Origin: Rebecca billardiae RCC1528
Lineage: Eukaryota > Haptophyta
Direction: 5' to 3'
DNA length: 64,000 nucleotides
NCBI GenBank assembly: GCA_965240325.2
Contig: OZ251233.1
Span: 1,054,001-1,118,000, forward strand
The notes beneath the pieces are model-generated. The model was not told the DNA's origin and ran no database searches. It saw only the letters and a list, made by a program, of their open reading frames with translations. Below are positions 21,364 through 30,339 of this stretch, piece after piece. How positions within the stretch are numbered: the first letter of the stretch is position 1; the number at the start of each line of letters is the position of its first letter. Both the position numbers and the translations under genes were made by a program.

Positions 21364-21396
21364 TTTTAAATTCCCCTTTATAACGGGCTCCGGGTG
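21364..21396 (+). repeat. Solitary MITE-like terminus
   Basis: A 33-bp match (TTTTAAATTCCCC ... CTCCGGGTG) to the right terminal repeat of the element at 30148-30339. No matching left end is visible nearby. Confidence 0.7.
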
Positions 21397-22303
21397 ATCA
21401 GACTGGCGGCCGAAGCCTCCAGCCCTAGGACCCTGGCCAGCCCCAAACCAACCACCATCCTCACCCAACCTCAAACCACTGACCGAGACACCAAGTGCTC
21501 TCAAACGGCCGCCCAGCGGGTACTTTCTCTCCACGGCACCTCTGCACTTGCAGTGGGTGTGCGACGAGGCCGGTCCGAGCGCTCGGTGGTGAGAACTTCA
21601 GCCGGGATGGAACTTCATCCCACATTCCCCAGTAGCGAAGCGCCGCCCCATCTCGGCGTCAACGGTGAGTCATCGGGCGTGTCGACGTTGCGTGTGAGTC
21701 GGATGTCGCCGTGGCACAGTGATGTCGCGTACGCCTCAACCTGAACCACCGGTTACCATCACTACCGCGCCGCGCGCGCTGCATATCGACGCGCGAATAA
21801 TCGACGACAATCAGCAGTAGCAGACGACTCTGATGATGATGATTTACGACGACATCGTATACTACTCGCTCGTAGTGCGCAGTATCGTATATCGGCGGTA
21901 GTCGCCTCGTCTTACAATCGGGCGGCGCGCCACATGCTGACGATGATGATTATATATTAGCAGCAGCAGTAGCTAGACAATAACTGCGCTAGCTAAGCTA
22001 TATATATACACTAATAACACTTATAAGTTATATACCACTGGCCTAGCTGCTAGTTACAGGCGGATGACACTGATGATGACGATCCGATCATCCGATCGAT
22101 CGATATCGATCAGCATCGTCATATGCTGCGCTGGATATCTCATCATGGATATCTCATCATCATCATCGCGATCGATATATCGTCATCAGCATACATATAT
22201 ATCATCATCGCCGCCAAATCATTCGTCACGCGCGTCGTCTCGGGACGCGCGCGGCCGCGGGACGGTGTCGCGCCTGCTGCTCCGTGCTCAGTCATTCACC
22301 GAA

Positions 22304-23297
22304 TCACCGGCCGTCGGCTGCTGCGCCGCCGCCGCCCGCCGCAGCCGAGGGCGGCGGCTCGGCGCGCGTTGCGCTCGCGTCGACGAGCGCGCGCAGCCGC
22401 GACGCCGGGTCGGCGAGCAGCGCGCCCGGCGCCCCGTCCTCCACGAGCGCGCCGCCGTCGAGCGCGAGCACCCGATCGTACTGGTGGACGTGTGCAAGCC
22501 GGTGGCACACGGCCAGGAGCGTGCACGGGAGCGCGCGCAGCGCGCGCTCGAGGGCGGCCTCGGCGTCGGCGTCGAGCGGCGCGCTCGCCTCGTCGACGAT
22601 GGCGAGGAGGCAGCTCGGGTGCGCGAGCATCCGCGCGGCCGCGAGCAGCGCCGCCTCGCCCGCCGAGAGGGCCACGCCCCCGTCGGCGTCTGCGCCCGCG
22701 GCGCCGCGCGCGCCCAGCCTAGAGTCCAGGCCTCGTGGCCACCGGCGCACCGTCTGGCCGAGGCCGGCCGCGTCGAGCGCCGCCCAGAGGCGGGCGTCGT
22801 CGTCGGCGTGCTCGGCGGCGGCGGGCGTGCCGTGCAGCGTCAGGTTCTGCCGCACCGTGCCGGCCAGCAGCACCGGCTCCTGCGGCAGCACGGCAACGTG
22901 TGCGCGCAGCGCGGCGGCCGGCAGCGCGCGCGCGTCGAGGCCGCCCAGGCAGACCGCGCCGGCGCTCGCAGGGTACAGACCGAGGAGCACCTTCCAGACG
23001 GTGGACTTGCCCGCGCCCGAGCGGCCGACGAGCGCGACGTGCTCGCCCGCGCGCGCCGAGAAGCTCAGCGAGCGCAGCGACGCCGCGCCGCCGCCGCCGT
23101 CGGCCGTCGCGGCGGCGGCGGCGGCGGCGGCTGCTCCGGCGGCGGCGCCGCGCCCGAGCGACGCCGCGTCGTGCGCAGGCGCGCGCCAGGGCGCGTATGC
23201 CGCGCACACGCCGTCGAACTCGACGTCGACGCCGCGGCCGGGGTGCGCGGCGAGCGCTGCCCACGCGGCGGCGGCGGCGGCGGCGGCGAGGGCCTCG

Positions 23298-23330
<33 letters not shown>

Positions 23331-24433
23331 CGCTTGCGCGCGCGCGCCGCCGCCTCGCCGCCGCCGCCGCCGCCGCCGCCGAGCGCGGCAAGCTCGCACA
23401 CGCGCTCGACGCTGACAAAGTCGGTCTCGAGCTGCGCGAGCGAGCGGATGAGCCACCAGAGCGCGCCGGGCAGCTGCTCGAGGTACGAGAGCGCAAGGCC
23501 GAGCGACGCGGCGGCGGACGCGGCGGAGGCGGACGAGGCGCGCGCGCGCTCGCGCACGGCGAGCGCGGCGAGCGCGGCCGCGGGCGCGGCCGCGAGAATC
23601 TCCATGGAAGCGCATACCCACTGGTTGGCGTGCCAATAGGTGAGGTAGGCGGACGCGTTGGCCTCGAGGTGCGCGCGCAGCGCGGCGGCGCGCGCGGGCC
23701 CGCACCGCGCCGCGCGCAGCACCGCCGCGCCCGCCACGTCCTCGCCGAGCGCGGACGTGAGCGGCGCGCGCGCACCCGCCTCTAGCCTGCGCAGCTCGCG
23801 CGCCGACGCGCGGTAGAGCGCGGTCGCGCGCGCGTACGCGGGCGCGAGCGCGGGCAGGAGTAGGAGCGCGGCGGGCGCGCCGCCGCCCACGGCCGCGAGC
23901 ACGGACGCGAGCGTGAGCGCGCGCGTGAGCACGTCCGCCGCCGTCGGCGCCACCGTCTCGTCGACGAGCGACGCGTCCTTGGCGAAGCGCTGCAGCAGCG
24001 CGCCGCGCGGCGTGCCGTCGAAAAAGGCGGCGGGCGCGGCGCGCACGCCCGCCGCCATCGACGCGTGCAGCGCGCGCGCCGAGGCGCACGCGCAGCGCAC
24101 GAGGAGCGCGCCGCGCGCGCCGAGCAGCGCGCACGCCAGCGCGCCCAGCGCCGCGTACCCGCCCACGTACGACAGCCCGCCCAGCGCGTGCTCGGCGCGC
24201 GCGGCCGCGGCGGGCGGCAGCGGCGCGCGCGCGCCGGCCGCGAGCGGATCTGCCGCCGGGTGGGCAGCCCACACCGCCAGCCACCAGTTGGTGCACAGCT
24301 GCAGCGCGGCGGCGGCGAGGAAGGCGCACGCCAGGCACGCGCCCGCGCCCGCGCCGCCGAACGCGCGGCCGTACACGCGCAGGTGCGCGCGCGAGATCCC
24401 GCCCGTGCGGCCGCGCTCGCGCAGGCCGCCGCG

Positions 24434-24528
<95 letters not shown>

Positions 24529-26534
24529 CCGGATCATCGGACTCGCCCTCGTCGCTCCCGGACTCGGGCGATTCGTGCGGCGGCGGCGCGGCGACGGCGG
24601 CGGCGTCGGCGTCGGCGGCGGGCGGCGCGGGCGCCGCGTCGGACGCGGGCGCCGCCGCGGGCGCCGCCACCACCTCCGCCGCCACCTCCGAGCCGCCGCC
24701 GCCGCCGCCGCCAAGACGCACGTGCGTCGCGCGCGCGCCCGCCGCGCGCGCCGCGCCAAGCAGCAACGCCGGCTCGTGCGTCGCGACGACGACGAGCCGG
24801 CCCTCCGCGAGCACGAGGCGTTCGCACACGCAGCGCCGCGCCACGTGCGCCGCCGTGCGCGCGTCGAGCCCCGCCAGCGGCTCGTCCAGCAGCACGGCGC
24901 GTGCGTGCGAATAGGCCGCGCGTGCCAGCCCCACCCTCGCGCGCTGCCCGCCCGAGAGCCGAGCGCCGCCGTCGCCCGCGCGCGTGCGCTCGCGCCGCGG
25001 CAGATCGGCGAGGTCGGGCGCGAGGCCGCACGCCTCGACGACGGCCCAGAAGCGCGGCGCGTCCCACGCCTCGCCCGCCAGCACGTTCGCCCGCACCGAC
25101 GCGTCGCGTACCCACGGCGCTTGCGGGCATAGCGCGACGGAGGACGCTGCGGCGGAGGCGCGGCGCGCGCCGCGCGCGGGCGGCAGGTCGCCTGCGAGGG
25201 CGGCGAGGGCGGTCGAGTGGCCCGAGCCCACGCCGCCGGAGAGCACGTAGAGCGCACCGCCGCCGCTGCTGCTGCTGCTGCTGCCGTTGCCACTGCCGAC
25301 GCCGCCACCGCCGCCTGCTGCCGGCGCTTGCGGCTGCGGCTGCGGCTGCGGCTGCGGCCGCGGCGGCTGCGCTTCGCACACGAGCGAGAGATCGGCGAAG
25401 ACGGGCGGCGCGCCCTCCGCCCAGCGCAGCTGCGCGTGCCGCAGCTCGAGCCGCGGCGGCCCCGCACCGCCGCCTTCGCCCCAGCCGCCGCCGTCCGCGT
25501 CCGCGTCGCCGCCGTCCAAAAAACGCTCGAGCCGACCAACTGACACAGAGCTGTCCGCCGCGGCGCGCAGCAGGTTCGGCAGCAGCCGCAGCGGCGTGCC
25601 GAGGAGGTTGAACCACGCGAGCGAGGCGAACGCGCGCGCCGCGTCGAGCGGCGCGCGCCCGCCGCCGCCATCCCCGCCGCCGCCGCCGCCGCCGTGGAGG
25701 ACCGCGTAGGAAGCGAACGACGCCACCGCCGTGCCGACGGGCGTGGCGGCTGCGAGTACAGACGCTGCGGTGGCGAGGAGCTGCGAGCGGCGCAGCGCGC
25801 GGAGCTCGGCCTCGCGCAGCGCGTCGACGCGCTGCGCCACGCGCGCGCCCGCCGCCGGCGTCGCGAGCAGCCACTGCGCCGCGCCGAGCCACTCCGCGAC
25901 GGCGGCGACGCGCGCGTCGCGCGCGGCCGCGAGCGCGCGCGCCGCGCGGCGCGCGGCGCGCGCGAGCGCCGCGCTCGCGCAGACGGAGGTGAGGACGACG
26001 GCGACGCCGGGCAGCGCGGCGGCGCCGAGCAGCGTGGCCAGCGCCGCGCCGCACGCGCCCGCCTGCGCCGCGCCGCCCCACGTGCCCCACTGCAGCAGCC
26101 CCATGAGGTTCGATTCCGAAATCCGAGGGGCGTCGATGAGAAGCAACGACGTGAGGTGGCCGGCCGAGCGCGCGGCGCGCGCGGGCGCGGGCAGCACGAG
26201 CACGCGCGCGTGCACGGCGGCGGTGAGCGCGATCCGCGTGCGCGCGCCGATGCGCACGCCCGCCATCCACTGGTGGTACCGCAGCACCGTCGACGCGAGC
26301 GGGCAGCCCACCAGCGCGAGCGCGAGCCACGCGGCGCGGCGCGCGGCCGCCGCCTCCGCCGCCGCGTCCGCCGACCGCGCCGACTGCAGATAGGTCAGGA
26401 GCGGGTGCATCGCCAGCGGCGCGCCGAGCGAGAGCGCGGTCGCGCCGAGGACCAGCGCGCCCTGCCACGCGAGCGCCCCGCCCTCCGTCGCGAGCAGCGC
26501 GCGCGCGACCACGCCGCGCGCCGGCCGGCCGTGC

Positions 26535-26568
<34 letters not shown>

Positions 26569-27502
26569 CGGCGGCGCGCGCGCGCGCGGCCGCCACGGTG
26601 CGCTCGAGCTCGAGCGCCTCGTCAAAGGCGGCGACGATGCGCGGCACGGGCGCGCCGAGCTGCTCGCGCACCGGCGGCAGGTCGCTCCGCCGCAGCGCCC
26701 GCGTCCGCCCCAGCCGCAGCAGCGGCAGCACGCCGCAGAAGCAGACGCCGCCGAGCGCGGAGCCAAGCCTCCGCGCGCGCGACGCGGCGTGTCGCGGCGG
26801 CGCGCCGTCGGCGTCGGGCTCGCCGCCGCCGCCGGCGGCGACGGCGGCGGCGGCGTCGTCGTTCGACGCCGCGGCATCGGCGAGCGCAAGCGCGCCGTAC
26901 CGCGCGCGCCGCCGCCGCCTCGCGCGCGCGCGCGCGGCGGCGCACTCGGCGGCACCGCACGCGCGCGCGCCGACCGCGCACGCCGCGGCGAGCGCGAGCG
27001 CGCGCGCGCCGAGCTCGAGCGCCGAGAGCGCGCGCGCGCCGCGCGGGCGCGGCGCGAGGCCGAGCGCGAGGCGCACCGCGTCCGCCAGGCACAGCGCCGC
27101 GAGCCACGCGCGCAGCGCGCCGCGCTCGGCCGCGAGCGTCGGCTCGGCGGGCGCGCGGCCGGTGAGCGGCGACGCCGCCGCCGCGGCGACGCCGCGCGGT
27201 GCGACGTGGCGCAGGTGCGCGGTGGCGAGCGCGAGGAGCTCGAAGAGCGCGCCCGGCGCGTACATCGCCGCGGCGAGCGACGAGCCCGCCGGCGAGCGCA
27301 GCGCGGCGTACGCGGAGACGAGCGCGCGCGGCGCGGCGAGCGCGAGCGCCGCGCCGCACCACGCGGGCAGCGCGTCGGTGCGCCGCCGGTGGTGCATGGC
27401 GAGGCCGGCGCTCGCGCCGACGAAGAGCGCGTGGAACACGCACGCGACGAGCTCGACCTCGAGCTCGCGGCTCAGCGCCTCGTCGCCGCGCGGCGGCGCC
27501 AT
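22304..27502 (-). CDS. Long ABCC (MRP)-type ABC transporter with one degenerate ATP site
   Basis: Single-exon frame of 1,732 aa from the ATG of MAPPRGDEALSREL; upstream in-frame codons lack protein-like character. Order: hydrophobic N-terminal region (TMD0-like, about 20-290), the ABCC-type entry to TMD1 (VLPLLRLGRTRALRRSDLPP), TMD1, NBD1 (about 680-930), an acidic then poly-Gly linker, TMD2, and NBD2 (about 1420-1720). NBD1 has Walker A GGVGSGHST with His762 in place of Lys, but an intact LSGGQ (849-853) and Walker B VLLDEP (D873, E874). NBD2 has intact Walker A GRSGAGKST (K1499) and VDEAS, but its signature reads LSAGE (1612-1616). The two changes fall on the same composite site, so site 1 should be degenerate and site 2 catalytic, as in other asymmetric ABCC proteins. 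Such proteins export conjugates or gate channels; the substrate is unknown. Strings of Ala and Gly inflate the length. Confidence 0.9.
24437..24528. repeat. (GCC)n trinucleotide tract coding about 30 glycines
   Basis: Uninterrupted GCC repeat inside the ABC transporter frame. On the coding strand it reads as GGC codons, giving a poly-Gly run between an acidic segment (SGSDEGESDD) and TMD2. Length is likely variable between alleles. Confidence 0.95.
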
Positions 27503-27560
27503 GGGGGTTGTTGTTCGCGCAACTTGCAACTCTCCCTCGGGCCGGCCGCCGGCCGGCCGA

Positions 27561-27599
27561 CCAAGTGTGCACGTTACAGTAAAACATAGTAAACTGTAC
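27561..27599 (+). repeat. Dispersed repeat, copy 2
   Basis: CCAAGTGTGCACGTTA, then AAAACATAGTAAACTGTA, with a 4-bp insertion (CAGT) between them relative to the other copies. About 60 bp upstream of the ABC transporter start codon. Confidence 0.75.
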
Positions 27600-27788
27600 A
27601 ATGACGATATTGATACAGTAGGCTGACTACTGTCCTGTGTATCATGTACAGGTCGATGAGGGCCGCAAGAATGAGACGGATCAGGGGCGTTCCCCGCGCG
27701 GGTCATGCGCCAATAAAAACTCACGCGCGAAAACAAAGCGCGGAAAATGAAAACGCGCTTGGCGCCGAAGGCGCGCTGGCGTCGATGG

Positions 27789-28690
27789 GCGCTTGGCGCG
27801 CGCGCGGCGCGGCGCGCTGCGGCCGTCGAGTTGCCATGCGAAGGCGGCGCGTTGCGTGCGTGGCATCGGAACGCTGCCGTGCTCCGCACTGCGCCCCGCA
27901 GCTCGCTCCTCGTCGACTTTGCTGCGCCTACGATCAGCGCGCACGCGAGCGTCGCCTCGGAATGAGCAGCCCGCGCCGGCCTCAGCCGTGAGCACCCGCC
28001 TGGCGCGCGATGCGATCAACTCGGGGCACGCGCTGTGGCTGAGCGAGGAAACATGTGCCTGCGCGCAAGCCGCGCCGCCTTGAGACATCGATCGTGCGCG
28101 TTGATGCAGCTTCAGACGGCTGTCGACGAATGCCCATCAGCCTGCACGAGCCTTGCATGCAGTGGAGATGAAACAACAGACCGTGAGCGCCCTGAAGCGA
28201 TGAATAGGAGTCTTCGGGTTGCGTGTGCGCGCAGTGACTCGTGTACATCCATGCATCGCCTGCGCGCGTGGCTGCCGTCATGCCTTGCTTAAGTAGTTGC
28301 TCTGATAAGGAGTCCTTTCAAGGACACCGCGACAATGCGCAAGGGCAAGAAGAATAGTTGCGTGCAAGGTGCGTGCCCTGCTCACGATCGGTGTCTCAAG
28401 GCGGCGCGGCTTGCGCGCAGGCACATACTTCCTCGCCCAGCCGCAGCTCGTGCCCCGAGTTGATCGCATCGCGCGCCAGGCGGGCGCTCACGGCTGAGGC
28501 CGGCGCGGGCTGCTCATTCCGAGGCGACGCTGGCGTGCGCGCTGATCGTAGGCGCAGCAAAGTCGACGAGGAGCGAGCTGCGGGGCGCAGTGCGGAGCAC
28601 GGCAGCGTTCAGATGCCACGCACGCAACGCGCCGCCTTCGCATGGCAACTCGACGGCCGCAGCGCGCCGCGCCGCGCGCGCGCCAAGCGC
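27789..28690. repeat. Long inverted repeat (foldback): about 310-bp arms, about 285-bp spacer
   Basis: 27789-28098 and 28383-28690 are reverse complements with only scattered mismatches. The outer ends read GCGCTTGGCGCGCGCG and its complement; the inner ends are near CGATCGTG. The spacer is unique. No transposase or target duplication is visible. Confidence 0.88.
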
Positions 28691-28745
28691 TGGTGCGCCG
28701 CAGTCCGGGTTGGCGGCCGCCACTGCCGCAGCGCCAGTCCGGAAG

Positions 28746-28776
28746 GCAAAGCCCCCGCAGCGGGGGCTTTGCTTTT
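28746..28776 (+). other. Hairpin resembling a bacterial rho-independent terminator
   Basis: GCAAAGCCCCCGC pairs perfectly with GCGGGGGCTTTGC across one central base (13-bp arms), followed by TTTTC. By form it is a textbook intrinsic terminator, but it lies in a eukaryotic-looking region with no bacterial gene beside it, so function is doubtful. Confidence 0.4.
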
Positions 28777-29100
28777 CAGGAGCGTGTGGCAGGATCCCGG
28801 GAACGCCCTTGCAGGGCCATTAGAAGGCGGCGCCGCCCGGGCCCAGACTCCGTTCACACCGCCGCTGAGCGACCCACTAATCTCGTCGATGTCCGCGGTG
28901 TGGGCGTGGCCCGCCGGCGCGGTGTCGGGCCGGAACTTGGGCGGGCCGTGCGGGTCGTGGCAGCCCGCACGAGCGGCGTCAGCCAGACCTGTGCATGCCC
29001 AACAGCTGAGCCAACGAGGCCAGCGCGCAGCATGCACCTAGCTCAAACGCGAGCCGAGCCCCGCCCGCTCCAGCTGCTCCGCCGCGCACCGGGCGCCCGC

Positions 29101-29473
29101 TCAGCGGTCAAAGCCGCACACCTCGGTCGCGTAGTCTGCGTCGAGGCCCATGTCCGCCGCCGCCTGCTTCATCGCGTCGGGGACGGGCCCGAGGAACTTG
29201 AAGTGGCCCGGTTGCGCGATCTTGCGCAGGTCGCCGATGTGCGGCCCGGCCGTGTACTGGAGGTGGTACCCGAGCGCGCTCGCGTCCGCAAACTCGTCCT
29301 TCACGTACAGCACACGCGCCGAGCGGTCGACGTGCACGCGCACAGCCTCGGCGCCGGGCTCGTTCTTCTCCATCTCGGCGGTGACGCCGCGGTAGATGTC
29401 GACGAGGGTGTCCAGCTGACCCGGTCCCGAGTGTCCAGTTGTAGAAGACGGTCACGTGCGCGCTGTTCGACAT
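29101..29473 (-). pseudogene. ABM-domain (dimeric alpha/beta barrel) protein with a single-base frameshift
   Basis: From ATG 29473 the frame reads MSNSAHVTVFYNWTLGTG. The rest of the protein (QLDTLVDIYRGVTAE, then MEKNEPGAEAVRVHVD ... VCGFDR) lies one base out of register. Removing one base near 29427-29430 would give 123 aa, the usual size of an antibiotic-biosynthesis-monooxygenase-like (ABM) domain. Family features seen are a first beta strand VTVFYNW, the helix QLDTLVDIYRG, the NEPGAEA turn, and a strand LYVKDEFADASALGYHLQ with the conserved His. Such small homodimers act as monooxygenases or stress proteins of uncertain substrate. The codon bias is as strong as in intact genes, so the break is recent or a sequence error. 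A repeat piece (GTGTCCAGCTGACCCGG) overlaps the break and recurs at 29592. Confidence 0.65.
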
Positions 29474-29486
29474 CGCGACAGGGGGA

Positions 29487-29592
29487 CCTACTACTGCGTC
29501 AATCACGCGTGCGTCAATCACGCCTACTACTGCGTCAATCACGCCGTCAATCACGACAGCGCGAGCGCGTTGCGTGATTGACGCAGTAGTAG
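29487..29592. repeat. 22-bp inverted repeat around a cluster of GCGTCAATCACG motifs
   Basis: CCTACTACTGCGTCAATCACGC on the left has its exact reverse complement at the right end, and between them GTCAATCACG recurs three more times. It lies just upstream of the ABM-type start codon. The 14-mer GCGTCAATCACGCC is the same as the head of the dispersed repeat at 20862 and 59351. Confidence 0.8.
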
Positions 29593-30147
29593 GTGTCCAG
29601 CTGACCCGGACGGGGTCGCCGTCCCCAGCCGCTCCGACGCGCTCTTGGGGTCCGCGCGGGCCCTCAGCACCCTAAGAACCCATCCTACTCGTGGACGGCG
29701 CCGGCCTCGCCGCGTTGAATGTTGCAACAGATTGTGATTCGAGCCCCGTGCACTGGCCGCGGCACTCGCATGACAGGTCCAGCGGCGCCCTGTGGGCAAG
29801 CGAGCCAAGAGGCGCAGCGAGGCCGGAGCGGCTGCAGTACAGGCCGAGCGCAAGCGCCGAGTCGCAGCCGCGGGCGCGCCGCGCCGCTGGCGCCGGGCTC
29901 GCCCGGGGAAGAAGGCGCCGCTGCAGCGCTCCTTCTGCCATCACGCGATCCGCCGGCAGGAAGACCTGACTTGCGCCCAGTTTTGACAAAAACGATGAAT
30001 ATAGGCCCATGAATATATTCAACTCCGCGCGCTCTTGGGTAAACCTGACAGTTATAGTGGGGCGGCCCTTTACGGCGATGCCGAGACTACCGACCGGCCG
30101 GCGAGCTTCGACCGCCAATCGTTATCAAAATTCCGGTCGTTCCGCGC

Positions 30148-30339
30148 CACCCGGAGCCCGTTCTAAAGGGGAATTTAAAATAGGAAATAGATTTGCGCGG
30201 AATCCAGCGCCAATCATGCGATTCTCGCCTGCCTGATCATGAAGCTGTAAGCTACGTACATGTGCGTCTCTTATTCTTATTAGTAAACTATAGAAGTAGC
30301 TCACAGTTTTAAATTCCCCTTTATAACGGGCTCCGGGTG
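30148..30339. repeat. MITE-like element with about 33-bp terminal inverted repeats
   Basis: The left end CACCCGGAGCCCGTT...AAAGGGGAATTTAAAA (30148-30180) is mirrored by TTTTAAATTCCCC...CTCCGGGTG (30307-30339) with about one mismatch. The total is 192 bp with no coding capacity. No target duplication is evident. A third copy of the terminus stands alone at 21364-21396. Confidence 0.7.

Larger units (their letters stand above)
20323..22303. other. Intergenic region with dispersed repeat pieces
   Basis: A/T-richer spacer between the start of the metallopeptidase gene and the end of the ABC transporter gene. It contains a 15-bp hairpin (20697-20731), a copy of the CCAAGTGTGCACGTTA repeat (20862-20913), a lone MITE-like terminus (21364-21396), and ATG/GATC-rich simple sequence from about 21,780 to 22,210. 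No gene is supported. Confidence 0.5.
27503..29100. other. Intergenic region dominated by a long inverted repeat
   Basis: Spacer upstream of the ABC transporter start. It contains a dispersed repeat copy (27561-27599), an inverted repeat with about 310-bp arms (27789-28690) and a terminator-like hairpin (28746-28776). The frames in it are Arg/Ala-rich shadows of the palindrome. No gene supported. Confidence 0.5.

Noticed and set aside
22064-27626. Several long plus-strand frames over the ABC transporter
   Set aside because: Antisense shadows. The minus strand carries Walker A/B, signature and H-loop motifs in order.
28609-29037. 142-codon minus frame with CHDPHG, recalling heme-binding CxxCH
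   Set aside because: No CxxCH is actually present, and the frame runs into the inverted-repeat arm.
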